Source: Desulfosporosinus youngiae DSM 17734
GTDB taxonomy: Bacteria > Bacillota > Desulfitobacteriia > Desulfitobacteriales > Desulfitobacteriaceae
Length of the DNA: 64,000 bases
Assembly (NCBI RefSeq): GCF_000244895.1
Contig: NZ_CM001441.1
Coordinates: 1,632,226-1,696,225, forward strand
Reading direction: 5' to 3'
Position 1 is the first letter of the stretch. Every line of letters starts with the position of its first letter. The notes under the pieces are model-generated. The model did no database searches. It was not told the DNA's origin and saw only the letters and a list, made by a program, of their open reading frames with translations. Both the position numbers and the translations under genes were made by a program. Shown piece after piece: positions 18,355-29,295 of the stretch.

Positions 18355-19263
18355 ATGCGCTTTAGCGGATTTGGTGCTTTATACGACAGGGCAAAAAGTT
18401 TAGGCCGGGCAAAGGTGGCTGTGGCTGCGGCCGCCGATAAAGAAGTTATGGAGGCCGTCAAATTAGCTGAGAAAGAAGGCCTGATTATCCCTGTTCTCAT
18501 CGGCGATCTTGAAAAAATTAAGCAATTGGCCTTGGAAATCGGCTTAGGTTTAGACGGCGCGGAGCTGATCCATGAGCCGGATTCACTTAAAGCTGCACAT
18601 AGAGCGGTAGATGCCATTGTTGATGGACAAGCGCATTTTTTGATGAAGGGGCTGATCAATAGTTCGGACTTTTTGCGAGCGGTGCTTCGCTCAGAACGAG
18701 GGCTTCGAACAGGGCGATTGCTCAGTCACTTAGCGGCATTTGAAGTACCCGAATTTTCTCGGTTGCTGTTTGTCACAGATGGAGGAATGAATATTGCTCC
18801 GAATTTAGCTCAAAAAAGGGAAATATTGGAGAACAGCTTATTATACTTGCAGGGCATTGGAATGGATTTGGTAAATGTCGTGATTTTGGCCGCCAATGAA
18901 ATGGTAGATTCCAAAATGCCTGTTACCATAGATGCCCGGGCCTTGGTAGAGATGAATCAAAACGGTGAATTTCCCGGGGCGATCGTGGAAGGTCCGTTGG
19001 CTCTTGATGGAGCAGTCAGTGCAGTCGCCTTAAAACACAAAGGAATCAGCAGTAAGATCAATGGGAACGTCGATCTGATCCTGGCTCCGACCATTGAAGT
19101 TGGAAATGTCCTGGGCAAATCGATGGTATATTTTGCGGGGGCTACAATGGCGGGGATTGTACTCGGGGCCCAGGTTCCCATAGTATTAACCTCCAGAAGT
19201 GACACTCCGCGCAGTAAGTTTATGGCTTTGACTATGGCTGCTCTAAATCGAATGATCAAGTAA
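18355..19263 (+). CDS. ptb: Phosphate butyryltransferase
   Basis: 302 residues of the phosphotransacylase superfamily (PTA_PTB domain). Recognisable blocks are GRAKVAVAAAADKEVMEAVKLA, FLMKGLINSSDFLRAVL, LLFVTDGGMNIAP, VEGPLALDGAVS and the late GAQVPIVLTSRSDTP. It converts acyl-CoA plus phosphate to acyl-phosphate and CoA, feeding the kinase upstream. No butyryl-CoA-forming genes are adjacent. The pair may therefore serve branched-chain or aryl acyl-CoA, for example from keto-acid oxidation such as IorAB at 31.5 kb. Confidence 0.93.
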   Translation: MRFSGFGALYDRAKSLGRAKVAVAAAADKEVMEAVKLAEKEGLIIPVLIGDLEKIKQLALEIGLGLDGAELIHEPDSLKAAHRAVDAIVDGQAHFLMKGLINSSDFLRAVLRSERGLRTGRLLSHLAAFEVPEFSRLLFVTDGGMNIAPNLAQKREILENSLLYLQGIGMDLVNVVILAANEMVDSKMPVTIDARALVEMNQNGEFPGAIVEGPLALDGAVSAVALKHKGISSKINGNVDLILAPTIEVGNVLGKSMVYFAGATMAGIVLGAQVPIVLTSRSDTPRSKFMALTMAALNRMIK

Positions 19264-19686
19264 CTGTAAAAGAAATTATGAATCTAAATACCTGTTATAA
19301 AAGTATCAAATCCAAATCAGGGTATTCTTCTAAAAGTGCGGTACCTGATGATGATAACGTGTATAGGCTCATGTGCTTATTTAGCAGATGAGCTTTTTTT
19401 TGCCCTGATTTCGGATAATTTACTATTCATCAGAGTATATGTTAACGTAAAGTAACTTGCCAGGCTAGGGTTTCTTCATAAAAATAAACAATTGTCACAA
19501 TAAGCTCCAGACCTTGTTTTGAAAGATTTATCAGCAATAACCGGGGATATTAATAAAATAATTTAATTATTACCATATTGTAGGGATATAGATTATGCAA
19601 TTTAAAAGTGATATGCTCATTTCAAATATCCTTAGGGACTTTTTCCCAGGGAGGAATTCCCTGATTCTACGAAGGGAGGTGATTAA
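19264..19686. other. Intergenic gap with a terminator
   Basis: A hairpin with arms GCTCAT/ATGAGC near 19368-19394, followed by a run of Ts, probably ends buk-ptb transcription. The rest is AT-rich, and I see no gene. A palindromic CCCAGGGAGGAATTCCCTG near 19645-19664 lies just before the next gene. Confidence 0.5.
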
Positions 19687-19881
19687 ATGTCAGATTTACT
19701 TAATTTTTGGGTTACCGCTTGTGCTTATTTCTTTATTGCAGTACCTATTATGATTGCGATACTTGCCATTTCAGGCTGTCTTATGTTTGGTCTGCTGCAG
19801 TATATCGTTTTAAGCTTATCGAGAAGCAAGGTCTATAAAAGTGAAATAACCGTGGCTTTGCGGCAAGAGGTCCTTGATTGA
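19687..19881 (+). CDS. Small membrane protein, unknown
   Basis: 64 residues. Most of the N-terminal 45 are hydrophobic (WVTACAYFFIAVPIMIAILA then GCLMFGLLQYIVLSLS), suggesting one or two membrane helices with a short charged tail. Strong ribosome site GAAGGGAGGTG. No family recognised. It is followed by another small gene and the glucan synthase. Confidence 0.6.
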   Translation: MSDLLNFWVTACAYFFIAVPIMIAILAISGCLMFGLLQYIVLSLSRSKVYKSEITVALRQEVLD

Positions 19882-19942
19882 TAATCCGGATAGGTTAGAA
19901 TGAATCGAGTTTTCATTAAGTCATACTTTTAGGGGGTGCTTC

Positions 19943-20155
19943 ATGATGTACATTGTGTTAAAAGGAGAGGAGAGGGCTAGACTTGAGGCGGTCTGTAAAT
20001 CACTCGATATAACGCTTGAAGAGTGGTTTAGGACAGCGCTGCATGAATCGGAGTGCAATGTATTAAATAGATTCCTTGAAGACCCGGAAAAATCCAAACA
20101 CTGGAAGTGGGATAAAACAATGTGCCACTTCGTCAGAAAAACTGAGCTTGAATAA
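19943..20155 (+). CDS. Small hypothetical protein
   Basis: 70 residues, soluble, with alternating charged and hydrophobic positions (EERARLEAVCKSLDITLEEWF). This suggests a short helix-turn-helix or ribbon-helix-helix-like fold, but no family is recognised. The ribosome site AGGGGGTG precedes two consecutive ATG codons. It lies 78 bases before the glucan synthase gene, in the same direction. Confidence 0.55.
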   Translation: MMYIVLKGEERARLEAVCKSLDITLEEWFRTALHESECNVLNRFLEDPEKSKHWKWDKTMCHFVRKTELE

Positions 20156-20232
20156 GTGTGTTTGATTTAGATAAAAGTCTGATTTAAAAAGTAAGAAACC
20201 AGACTCGGCATAGAAAACGAGGTGAATATAAA

Positions 20233-23200
20233 ATGTTCGAGCAAAACACTAAGATTTCGGAGGAGCTTAAACAACGTGCCCGTACTCTTGCACTTGAAAA
20301 TACTACGGTTTATAACAGACAAGGAAATGTATCCTTACGTAATCTGAAAAAGATCGTCAAGCAGCTTGAAGACTATAGTCATAAATCTGAAGTTGATGAA
20401 AACGCCGGATTCCCGTTATTGCCGGCGATGGAATGGTTGATGGATCATGTAAGTTTATTTAAGGAACAGTACCTTCATGTTGAGAAGAATCTTCCCCAAT
20501 CTTTCTATAGACGTTTACCCAAATGGGATGCTAAATCATCACAAACCCGCATTGCAGCTATCTTAAAGGAGTTCCTGCAAAACATGGGCGGACAAGCCGG
20601 TTTACCGGCACTTACTCAATATATTAGGGCTTTTCAAGAGATTACTACCCTAACGATGGGTGAACTTTGGGCTATTCCGTTATTTTTACGGATCAGCTTG
20701 CTGGAAGAGCTGGGTGATCTATTTGAGGAAGTTTGTGAACGTCATGAAGATCGTAAGCAGGCCGAAGAATTATTTCAAAAGTGGGTTCCCTATCTTAATG
20801 ATCCGGATAAGCTGATTAGCGAAATAGAGCGAACCACGAAGGGGATGAATATTCTACCTAAGGTCTTAGTGGTTTATATTATAGGAAGGCTTCGTGACTA
20901 TGGGGAAGAGGGCATTCCTATTAGTCAATGGATTGAACGCAAGATTGGTTTGCAAACAGAAGGTATCGAGAAATTGATGGGTCATGAACACCAGCTGCAG
21001 GCAAACTATCAGGTAGCCGCCGGAAATCTCATCACCAGTCTGCGCAATGTATCCCGTTGGAAATGGGAGGAGGAGTTCGAATCTTTAAGCTCGGTCGAAA
21101 GGATTCTGGAAACTGATCCTGGTCGAATTTATGCCTTAATGGATTTCGCCAGTCGAGATCAATTAAGACATGCAGTCGAACACATCGCTAAAACTCTGAA
21201 AATGCAAGAATGTTCAGTCGCCCAAACAGCTGTGGCACTGGCTAATAATTTCCGGACAAAACATGCCGGCGAAAATGCGCCTGAAAAACATGTGGGCTAT
21301 TATCTTATCGATCAGGGAAAGGATAAACTCTACGCGGCGTTGCTGGGACGCCGTAAAGCTTGGTATTATCCGTCACTAAGCCCAAAAAGACATCCGAACT
21401 TTACGTTTTTAAGCATGTTTACGATATTCACGCTGCTAACCTTAGTCGTTTTCTGGCTAGTCATCGGAGAATTCACGAATCTTGATCCTTGGAAATTGAT
21501 CGTTTTGAGTTTGGTCTTATCAGTCCCAGCCAGTGAGTGGGGCTTAACTCTTGTTAATTCGTTTATTCAACGTTTCTTTCCTCCCCAACCCTTGTTAAGA
21601 TTAGAATTCAAGGAAGGAATCAATCCCGAGTCTGCAACTATGGTGGTTATTCCAACCTTATTGTCAAGTGAAACGGATGTCCGTAAGTTGATGCATGATA
21701 TTGAGGTGCATCACTTAGCCAATCAGGATACTCACATCCATTTTGCGATTCTGGGGGATTTTCGTGACGCCCACGAGGAAACATTGCCCCAGGATGATCA
21801 AATACTGGAGATTGCGCGCCTTAGGATAGATGACTTAAATAAAAAGTACCCCTGTCAAGAGGGTTCAACCTTCTATTTATTAGTACGCAAACGTCACTGG
21901 AATCCAAAAGAAGGGGTTTGGATGGGGTGGGAACGTAAACGTGGTAAATTGACTGAATTTAACGCCCTGTTATTGGGAAGTCAGACAACTAGCTTTACAG
22001 ATATCTTTGGGGATTCGGAAATCTTTTCTAAAATACGGTATGTAATCACTCTTGATTCGGATACGGAGTTACCCCGGGATGCCGCTAAACGTTTGATCGG
22101 TACCATAGCTCATCCCTTGAACATCCCCATACTTAATGAAAAGCACACCCGGGTTGTGCGCGGTTACGGCTTGCTGCAACCCAGAATTCTGGTTAAGCAT
22201 GAGAGCCTGTATCGTTCAAGGCTGTCCTATTGGTTCGCCGGAGTGACGGGTATCGACCCCTATACCTTTGCGATTTCTGACCCTTATCAGGATCTTTTCG
22301 GGCATGGAATCTTTACGGGCAAAGGGATTTATGACGTAGCGGTTTTTGACAAAATTCTTTGCCAGCGTTTTCCGGACAATACGGTTTTAAGCCATGATTT
22401 GTTAGAAGGCGGATTTTTACGAGCGGGCCTTGTCACCGATATTGAGCTGCTGGATGATTTTCCTTCCAATTACTATTCTTATCTGAAACGCATGTGCCGC
22501 TGGGTACGTGGGGATTGGCAGCTTTTGCGCTGGTTTTCTCCCCTGGTACGGAATCGAAGGGGGACACGTCTGTGGGTGGATCTCCCGATCATCACACGCT
22601 GGCAAATGATCGACAATTTGCGGCGCAGCTTACTAAGTCCGGTCTTATTTGGTTTGATAATTTTCAGCATTTTGGGATTGCCGGGTTGGAAATGGGGTTG
22701 GCTGGGGATTGTCCTGGCAACGATTGCTATTCCGTTTTTCATAAATTCCCTTAATAGTTTTAAGCAAAGGCTGAAGTGGCGCTGGAGATGGAGAAACCTG
22801 CTGGGGGTTTTAGGTCAAATTATGGTCACCGTCGTAATGCTGCCCTTTAACAGTGCGATGTTGCTGGATGCTATTATGCGTACGCTTTATCGCTTGTTCA
22901 TCTCCCATAGGCATTTATTGGAGTGGGTAACGGCTGCCGACGCAGAAAGAGAAACCCCAAGAACCGTCGGTGTGTTCATTCGCCGCTTAAGTAAGGGATA
23001 TCTTTTTGTAGTGCTCTTTATACTGGGAACCTTATTCTCGGAACCGGATATAGCCGTACCCAGTCTTGGGATAGGTTTCATCTGGATGCTCGGTCCCTTT
23101 TGGGCATATTGGCTGAGCAAACCACAACCCAGTAAAAAAGCAGAAATGATTACGGAAGAGCGGGACTATGTCCGGGCTTTGGCTTATGATACCTGGCGTT

Positions 23201-26200
23201 TCTTTGAACTTGTCGTGCAGGACGGAGAAAATTGGCTTCCGCCGGATAATCTGCAGGTTGATCCGCCCAAGGGTATCGCCCACCGGACATCTCCCACGAA
23301 TATAGGAATGCTCTTGGGATCGACATTGGTAGCCCGGGATTTAGGCTTTTTAACGACGACAGAACTAATGGAGCGTATAGAACGTACCCTGGATTCTCTG
23401 GAGAAGATGCAGCGCTGGCAGGGACATTTTTATAACTGGTATGATACCTGCACTCTCGAACCCCTGCCGCCTCTTTATGTATCGACGGTAGATAGCGGTA
23501 ATATGATAGCCTATCTTTTAACGGTTAAACAAGGACTTAAGGAATGGGGAAAGAAGCCCCTCGTTGATCAAGCCACGATTCCGGGAGTCTTGGATCGAAT
23601 TACCCGGGAAGAGCAGACTCACCATAAGGAAGGGGCAGAATTAAGGGCCTGGAAACAACGGCTAACAGAGGCCGGCAACGAACCGTCAACCTATTTAAGC
23701 TGGTACCGCTTACTTAAGGAAGCAAAGGTTGAAACCTTCCCGGATTTAATCCGACACAGAGTAAATCTGGCACTTCAAGAATTAGAAGGACTCATTCCCA
23801 GCATAGAGATCATCGCCCGATTATGTAAACAAGATTCCGCTGTTGTAAAGGAGCTTGGCGAACAAGGAGCTGAGATAGGTTTACGTTGGGCGAAGGCTCA
23901 AACCATACCGGAGCTTGTTGAGGCTACACGGGCAAGCTTGCAGGTTTGCGGGAAAATGAGCGGGGAGTTTGCCGGACAGTGGAAGAAAACCCTTGAAAAG
24001 GGCCTTGTCAACCTTACCAGGGCTGCGGAAAGGCTGGAAACTTTACAAATTCGCTTAGAAAAGCTGATCGTGGAACCTGATTTTCGTCCCCTTTATAATG
24101 ATAAGATCAGGTTTTTGGCCATTGGCTATAACGTTTCCAGCCAACAAAGGGATAATGCCTACTATGATTTGATGGCATCTGAAGCCAGGCAGGCCAGCTT
24201 TATAGCGCTGGCGCTGGGTCAGCTTCCGACAGAGCATTGGTTTGCTTTAGGACGCTCCTTAACCATGGTAGGACGGGACACGGCTTTGTTATCCTGGACC
24301 GGGACGATGTTTGAATATCTCATGCCCTTATTGCTTATGAACTGCTATGAGGATACTCTCTGGGATGAAACCTACAAGTCGATTGTGAAAAAACACATTT
24401 CCTATGCTTCTAATCTGGGATTGCCTTGGGGAATTTCCGAGTCGGGTTTTTACGCCTTTGATTTTCAGATGAATTATCAGTATCAGGCTTTTGGGGTCCC
24501 GGATTTAGGCCTCAAGCGAGGGTTAGGGTATGAAAGGGTTATAGCTCCCTACGCCACTGTGCTGGCCGCTTTGATTGATCTTAAGGGGGCCTTGAAAAAC
24601 CTGAATCTGCTTGAGAGGTTAGGTGCCAGAGGAACCTATGGTTTTTATGAAGCGTTGGATTTCACCAAGGAACGCTTGCCTGAAGCTGAGCAGCACGTCG
24701 TGATTAAGAGCTTTATGGCTCATCATCAGGGTATGTGCTTAGTGGCTTTAAGTCATTTGCTTTTAGAGCGCACCCTGGGCAGCCGATTTCATGAAGACCC
24801 CCGGATTCAGGCTGTAGAGCTGCTTTTGCAGGAACGAGTTTCGCAAAAGCCCCTGATTATAGACCGCTGGAAATGGACGCCGAAAAGACCTATTCGTGCT
24901 GAAGATGACAATGAGTTTGAACGGCATTTCCAAAGTGTGGATACACGTATTCCGGAAGCCAGAATTCTCTCCAATGGCCGTTATGTGGTCATGCTGACAA
25001 GCAGCGGGAGCGGGTTCAGCCGCTTCGGGGAGATCGCTTTATCCCGGTGGCGGGAGAATCCTTATAAGGACCCCTGGGGAACGTTTTTCTATATCAATGA
25101 CCTGACGGAACGCAAAATTTGGTCGGCTACCTATCAACCTTGCCATGATCAGCAGACGGTTGATGACATGAGTTTTTCCTTAGAGAAAGTAACCTTTAAC
25201 CGAACCAACGATGATATTCACTGTCAAACCGAGGTTTCAGTTTCGCCGGAGGTGGATGCCGAGATACGTCGGCTTACCTTTACAAACAATGGCGATCGGC
25301 CTCATATTTTAGAGGTGACAAGTTATTCGGAGGTTGTTTTATCCTCGGGGAGGGCCGATGATGATCACCCCTCTTTTAATAAGCTTTTTGTACACACGGA
25401 ATTTTCCGATCACCCCGAAGCCCTGGTAGTCAGCCGCAGAGGAAGGACCCCGGAAGAGCGTTACCCCTGGTTAGCGCATTCCGTGAATGTTGAAGGGAAG
25501 ATTGTGGGAGTTTTAGAGTATGAGACGGATCGGGCGCGCTTTTTAGGACGGGGCCATTTCTATGATCGTCCGAGGGCGGTGGTAGAGAATCAAAGACTCT
25601 CCGGAACCCTTGGCGACGTGCTTGACCCAATTATTTCCTTAAGAAGGCGTGTAGAAGTGCCGCCCGGTAAAAAAGTCCGCCTGACGTTTGTGATCGGCGT
25701 TGCCGATACAAAGGAAAACGTGCTGACCATGATTCAGCAGCTTTCCGCCCCTCATCAGATCGAACGTTCCTTGGAATTAGCCTGGACCAGAAGCAGAATT
25801 GAATTGAGATACCTGAACCTGTCCAGCCGGCAAGCGGACATCTACCAGTGGATGCTTTCCCAAATCTTCTATTTTAACCCTTTAAGCATAACAAGAGCGG
25901 AAAGTATCATGAAAAATAAAAAGGGGCAATCTGCTTTATGGAATTATGGTATCTCGGGAGATATACCCATCGTGCTTATCCATGTTTCCGAAGTGGAAAA
26001 TCTGGATTTTGTGGACTCTGTGCTCTCTGCCCATGAATATTGGCGCTTGCGGGGGCTTAAAGTGGACTTGCTGATTCTTAATGATTTCGAAGGGAGTTAT
26101 GAGCAGCCACTGACAGAGGCCTTGCGCCACCTTGTCTTTGCCAGCTCAGATCGTGATTTTCTGGATAAGCCGGGAGGAGTCTTTATTCGTTCAGCGAATA

Positions 26201-28806
26201 TTATGCCGGAAGAGGATAAAGCCCTCTTTGCTACTGTAGCGCGAATTTCTTTGCGGGCGGACGGCAGAAGTTTAGCTAAACAACTGGCCATACCTAAATC
26301 AGAAAGTAACCTGCCGGCAGTTTTGGTGCCTGAATCATCTCCTTGGGTTTCAGAACCCTTCTACACCACGGACTATGCCAAGGAAATAGCTTTCTTTAAT
26401 GGGCTGGGGGGATTTGTAGCCGAGGGAAGGGAGTACGCGATCTACCTTAATGACCATAAGCTGACTCCCCTGCCTTGGTCGAATATCCTGGCTAATCCTT
26501 GGTTCGGAACTCAGATTTCGGAATCCGGTGCGGGATATACCTGGGCGGAAAATAGCCGGGAAAACAAACTAACGCCCTTGTACGGTGATCCGATTACGGA
26601 TCTTCCCGGGGAAGTATGCTATCTTCGTGATGAATGTAACGGTGAGTTTTGGTCCCTGACTTGTTTGCCCATTCAGGAGGAAGCTCCCTATATAGTCCAT
26701 CATGGTTGGGGATACAGCCGTTTCGAGCATACAAGCCACGGGATTGTCCAGGAAGGGTTAGTGTTTGTTCCCCTTAATGATCCCCTTAAGGTTTGGCAGA
26801 TTACCTTAAGAAATCCCGGCCGGGAGGTTCGTCAAATTTCCCTTACCTATTATGTGGAGTGGGTTTTAGGAGTACAAAGGGCCGTTAATACACCCTTTAT
26901 TATCACCGAGATCGACGAGGCTTCGGGTGCTTTGATAGCACGCAACACCTACCAAGAGGTATTCCCCGACCGGAAAGCCTTTTTGGGGGTTCAAACGGAG
27001 GGGGAAGAAGCTAAGCGGACCTGGACCGTAGATCGCCTGGAGTTTATTGGGCGCTATGGGTCTCTGAGTAAACCGGCTGCCTTGTCCAGAGTTGCTTTGT
27101 CCAAGGCAAGCGGCATGATGTACAATTCCTGCGGAGCTATTCAAGTAACCCTAAGCTTAGACCCCGGGGAAGAAAAACAGGTCTTAGTGCTTCTGGGGCA
27201 AGCCCGGACAATGGAGGAAGTAGCCGGCCTGATGTCCCGCTACTCAAAACCGCAGCTGGTTTCAGACAAATTTCAGGAGATTCGGGACTTTTGGGTCCAG
27301 CTGGTGAAGGGGGTTCAAGTCGTTACTTCGGATAAGAGTATGGACCTGATGCTTAATGGCTGGTTGTTATATCAAACCCTCTGTTGCCGGATGTGGGCAA
27401 GATCCGCCTATTATCAAGCCGGAGGCGCCTACGGGTTTAGGGATCAGCTCCAGGACAGTTTAGCCCTCCTGCATGTTTACCCGGAACTTACCAAGGAGCG
27501 AATCCTTCACCATGCCGCCCATCAATTTCGCGAAGGGGATGTGCAGCACTGGTGGCATGAAGAGACAAAGCGGGGAATCCGCACGAAGTTTTCCGATGAT
27601 TTACTATGGTTGCCCTATAGTGTGCTGCGTTATTTGGAACATACTGAAGACGAGGAAATTTTAGTTCGGGAAGTGAACTTTTTAGAAGACCTGCCCTTGG
27701 GGCCGGATGAGGATGAGCGCTATTCCGAAACTAAGGTTTCCCTGGAACAGGCCTCGATCTTCGAACATTGCTTGCGCGCCATCGAACGTGCGCTGCGGTT
27801 TGGTTCACATGGTCTTCCCTTAATGGGCACGGGCGACTGGAACGATGGGATGAATAGGGTTGGACGTGAGGGAAAAGGAGAAAGTGTCTGGCTCGGCTGG
27901 TTCTTATATACCATCCTGGAAGGATTTGCGGAACTGTGTGCCCGCGGGAAAGCCGGGGATATGGATATCGCTTTAAGGTATCGCCAGGTTGCCCAAGAGT
28001 TGGCACGTAATCTCAATGAAAACGCTTGGGACGGACAATGGTACCGCAGGGCCTATTTTGATAATGGTCAGCCCCTGGGTTCAGAGCTGAATCAGGAATG
28101 CCGGATTGATGCTATCGCCCAGGCTTGGTCAGTAATTTCCGGGGCAGCACCTCCTGAAAAAGCGAAGCAGGCTATGTTGGCGTTGGATCGGGAATTGGTC
28201 TGCCGCGAGTACTCTTTAGTACGTCTATTGACGCCTCCTTTTAAGAATACTGATCCCAGTCCGGGCTATATTCAAGGTTATCCTCCCGGGGTGAGGGAAA
28301 ATGGGGGACAATATACCCATGGCGTTATCTGGAGTATCATTGCTTGGGCCAAATTAGGAGAAGGGGATAAGGCCTGGGAACTTTTTCATATGCTTAACCC
28401 TATTAATCATGCCCTGACTCCCAGTGGGGTTTTGCATTACAAAGTGGAACCTTATGTTATGGCCGCAGATGTCTACTCGGTTGAACCCCATATGGGACGA
28501 GGGGGGTGGACTTGGTACACGGGTGCAGCCGGCTGGATGTATCAAGCGGGGCTTGAATGGATTTTAGGATTACAAAGGCGGGGAAAACGTCTGTATTTGA
28601 GGCCTTGTATTCCCAGTGCTTGGGGCGAATATAATGTAACTTATAAGTATCAAAAAACAACTTATCATATTCAGGTTCAAAATCCCTTGCATAAGTGCAC
28701 TGGTGGAAGCCTGTTAGCCCTTGATGGACGAGAATTAGAATTTTCCGAGCCGTATATTGAGCTGCTTGATGACGGCGAAGAACATGCCGTAAGGTTGGTT
28801 TTATAG
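20233..28806 (+). CDS. ndvB: Cyclic beta-1,2-glucan synthase (NdvB/ChvB-like, GT84 plus GH94)
   Basis: A giant 2857-residue membrane enzyme. An N-terminal region of about 390 residues precedes two hydrophobic segments (about 392-445). The GT84 glycosyltransferase has D608-S-D610 (ITLDSDTELPRD) and a QxxRW-like R753-MC-RW757. More membrane helices lie near 795-870 and 985-1030, then a glycoamylase-like domain (about 1280-1510), and a C-terminal GH94 phosphorylase-like region with GDWNDG (Asp2535/Asp2538). It should polymerise glucose from UDP-glucose, trim and cyclise the chain. Length and order match NdvB/ChvB. GalU, which makes UDP-glucose, lies 670 bases downstream. Confidence 0.92.
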   Translation: MFEQNTKISEELKQRARTLALENTTVYNRQGNVSLRNLKKIVKQLEDYSHKSEVDENAGFPLLPAMEWLMDHVSLFKEQYLHVEKNLPQSFYRRLPKWDAKSSQTRIAAILKEFLQNMGGQAGLPALTQYIRAFQEITTLTMGELWAIPLFLRISLLEELGDLFEEVCERHEDRKQAEELFQKWVPYLNDPDKLISEIERTTKGMNILPKVLVVYIIGRLRDYGEEGIPISQWIERKIGLQTEGIEKLMGHEHQLQANYQVAAGNLITSLRNVSRWKWEEEFESLSSVERILETDPGRIYALMDFASRDQLRHAVEHIAKTLKMQECSVAQTAVALANNFRTKHAGENAPEKHVGYYLIDQGKDKLYAALLGRRKAWYYPSLSPKRHPNFTFLSMFTIFTLLTLVVFWLVIGEFTNLDPWKLIVLSLVLSVPASEWGLTLVNSFIQRFFPPQPLLRLEFKEGINPESATMVVIPTLLSSETDVRKLMHDIEVHHLANQDTHIHFAILGDFRDAHEETLPQDDQILEIARLRIDDLNKKYPCQEGSTFYLLVRKRHWNPKEGVWMGWERKRGKLTEFNALLLGSQTTSFTDIFGDSEIFSKIRYVITLDSDTELPRDAAKRLIGTIAHPLNIPILNEKHTRVVRGYGLLQPRILVKHESLYRSRLSYWFAGVTGIDPYTFAISDPYQDLFGHGIFTGKGIYDVAVFDKILCQRFPDNTVLSHDLLEGGFLRAGLVTDIELLDDFPSNYYSYLKRMCRWVRGDWQLLRWFSPLVRNRRGTRLWVDLPIITRWQMIDNLRRSLLSPVLFGLIIFSILGLPGWKWGWLGIVLATIAIPFFINSLNSFKQRLKWRWRWRNLLGVLGQIMVTVVMLPFNSAMLLDAIMRTLYRLFISHRHLLEWVTAADAERETPRTVGVFIRRLSKGYLFVVLFILGTLFSEPDIAVPSLGIGFIWMLGPFWAYWLSKPQPSKKAEMITEERDYVRALAYDTWRFFELVVQDGENWLPPDNLQVDPPKGIAHRTSPTNIGMLLGSTLVARDLGFLTTTELMERIERTLDSLEKMQRWQGHFYNWYDTCTLEPLPPLYVSTVDSGNMIAYLLTVKQGLKEWGKKPLVDQATIPGVLDRITREEQTHHKEGAELRAWKQRLTEAGNEPSTYLSWYRLLKEAKVETFPDLIRHRVNLALQELEGLIPSIEIIARLCKQDSAVVKELGEQGAEIGLRWAKAQTIPELVEATRASLQVCGKMSGEFAGQWKKTLEKGLVNLTRAAERLETLQIRLEKLIVEPDFRPLYNDKIRFLAIGYNVSSQQRDNAYYDLMASEARQASFIALALGQLPTEHWFALGRSLTMVGRDTALLSWTGTMFEYLMPLLLMNCYEDTLWDETYKSIVKKHISYASNLGLPWGISESGFYAFDFQMNYQYQAFGVPDLGLKRGLGYERVIAPYATVLAALIDLKGALKNLNLLERLGARGTYGFYEALDFTKERLPEAEQHVVIKSFMAHHQGMCLVALSHLLLERTLGSRFHEDPRIQAVELLLQERVSQKPLIIDRWKWTPKRPIRAEDDNEFERHFQSVDTRIPEARILSNGRYVVMLTSSGSGFSRFGEIALSRWRENPYKDPWGTFFYINDLTERKIWSATYQPCHDQQTVDDMSFSLEKVTFNRTNDDIHCQTEVSVSPEVDAEIRRLTFTNNGDRPHILEVTSYSEVVLSSGRADDDHPSFNKLFVHTEFSDHPEALVVSRRGRTPEERYPWLAHSVNVEGKIVGVLEYETDRARFLGRGHFYDRPRAVVENQRLSGTLGDVLDPIISLRRRVEVPPGKKVRLTFVIGVADTKENVLTMIQQLSAPHQIERSLELAWTRSRIELRYLNLSSRQADIYQWMLSQIFYFNPLSITRAESIMKNKKGQSALWNYGISGDIPIVLIHVSEVENLDFVDSVLSAHEYWRLRGLKVDLLILNDFEGSYEQPLTEALRHLVFASSDRDFLDKPGGVFIRSANIMPEEDKALFATVARISLRADGRSLAKQLAIPKSESNLPAVLVPESSPWVSEPFYTTDYAKEIAFFNGLGGFVAEGREYAIYLNDHKLTPLPWSNILANPWFGTQISESGAGYTWAENSRENKLTPLYGDPITDLPGEVCYLRDECNGEFWSLTCLPIQEEAPYIVHHGWGYSRFEHTSHGIVQEGLVFVPLNDPLKVWQITLRNPGREVRQISLTYYVEWVLGVQRAVNTPFIITEIDEASGALIARNTYQEVFPDRKAFLGVQTEGEEAKRTWTVDRLEFIGRYGSLSKPAALSRVALSKASGMMYNSCGAIQVTLSLDPGEEKQVLVLLGQARTMEEVAGLMSRYSKPQLVSDKFQEIRDFWVQLVKGVQVVTSDKSMDLMLNGWLLYQTLCCRMWARSAYYQAGGAYGFRDQLQDSLALLHVYPELTKERILHHAAHQFREGDVQHWWHEETKRGIRTKFSDDLLWLPYSVLRYLEHTEDEEILVREVNFLEDLPLGPDEDERYSETKVSLEQASIFEHCLRAIERALRFGSHGLPLMGTGDWNDGMNRVGREGKGESVWLGWFLYTILEGFAELCARGKAGDMDIALRYRQVAQELARNLNENAWDGQWYRRAYFDNGQPLGSELNQECRIDAIAQAWSVISGAAPPEKAKQAMLALDRELVCREYSLVRLLTPPFKNTDPSPGYIQGYPPGVRENGGQYTHGVIWSIIAWAKLGEGDKAWELFHMLNPINHALTPSGVLHYKVEPYVMAADVYSVEPHMGRGGWTWYTGAAGWMYQAGLEWILGLQRRGKRLYLRPCIPSAWGEYNVTYKYQKTTYHIQVQNPLHKCTGGSLLALDGRELEFSEPYIELLDDGEEHAVRLVL

Positions 28807-28857
28807 CCCCTGCTAAAAACGGAGTAATCGGTGACAGATAAGAAAGGTGGTATGAAT

Positions 28858-29289
28858 ATGTTTAAAAAAATTTTAGTTCCTACAGACTTTTCGAAATCCT
28901 CACGCCAGGCCCTGATCACTGCCTTAAAATTTGCGCAGCAATTTAATTCTGAAATTGAGCTGTTTCATGTCATTGAACCCCCCAGGACCTATTCGGAATA
29001 CACAGGGTATTATGGGTCTTTAGTACCTGCCGACGAAATGGAAGAGCTGGCAGTGAAAGCCTTAGATTCAGCATTAGCGGGTATCGAAGTGGGGGATGTC
29101 CGGTTACACAAGAAGCATGTTTCAGGTAAACCTGCCTTGGAAATTATTGAAAAAATTAAGGAAGATTTTGATTTAGTAATAATGGGTTGCCGCGGCTATG
29201 GCGGGAATGCCGGGGCAATCCTGGGAAGTGTGACTCAGCGGGTTCTAGCCTATTCAACATGTCCGGTGCTGGTTGTCTATTCGATGTAG
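28858..29289 (+). CDS. Universal stress protein, UspA family
   Basis: 143 residues. It starts FKKILVPTDFSKSSRQAL and ends with the ATP-binding pattern GCRGYGGNAGAILGSVTQRV followed by a strand CPVLVVY. This is a single Usp domain of the ATP-binding type. Start chosen at ATG 28858, 7 bases after AAAGGTGG; an ATG two codons earlier is too close. It follows the glucan synthase by 51 bases and may be co-transcribed. Its precise role is unknown. Confidence 0.9.
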   Translation: MFKKILVPTDFSKSSRQALITALKFAQQFNSEIELFHVIEPPRTYSEYTGYYGSLVPADEMEELAVKALDSALAGIEVGDVRLHKKHVSGKPALEIIEKIKEDFDLVIMGCRGYGGNAGAILGSVTQRVLAYSTCPVLVVYSM

Positions 29290-29295
29290 GGAATA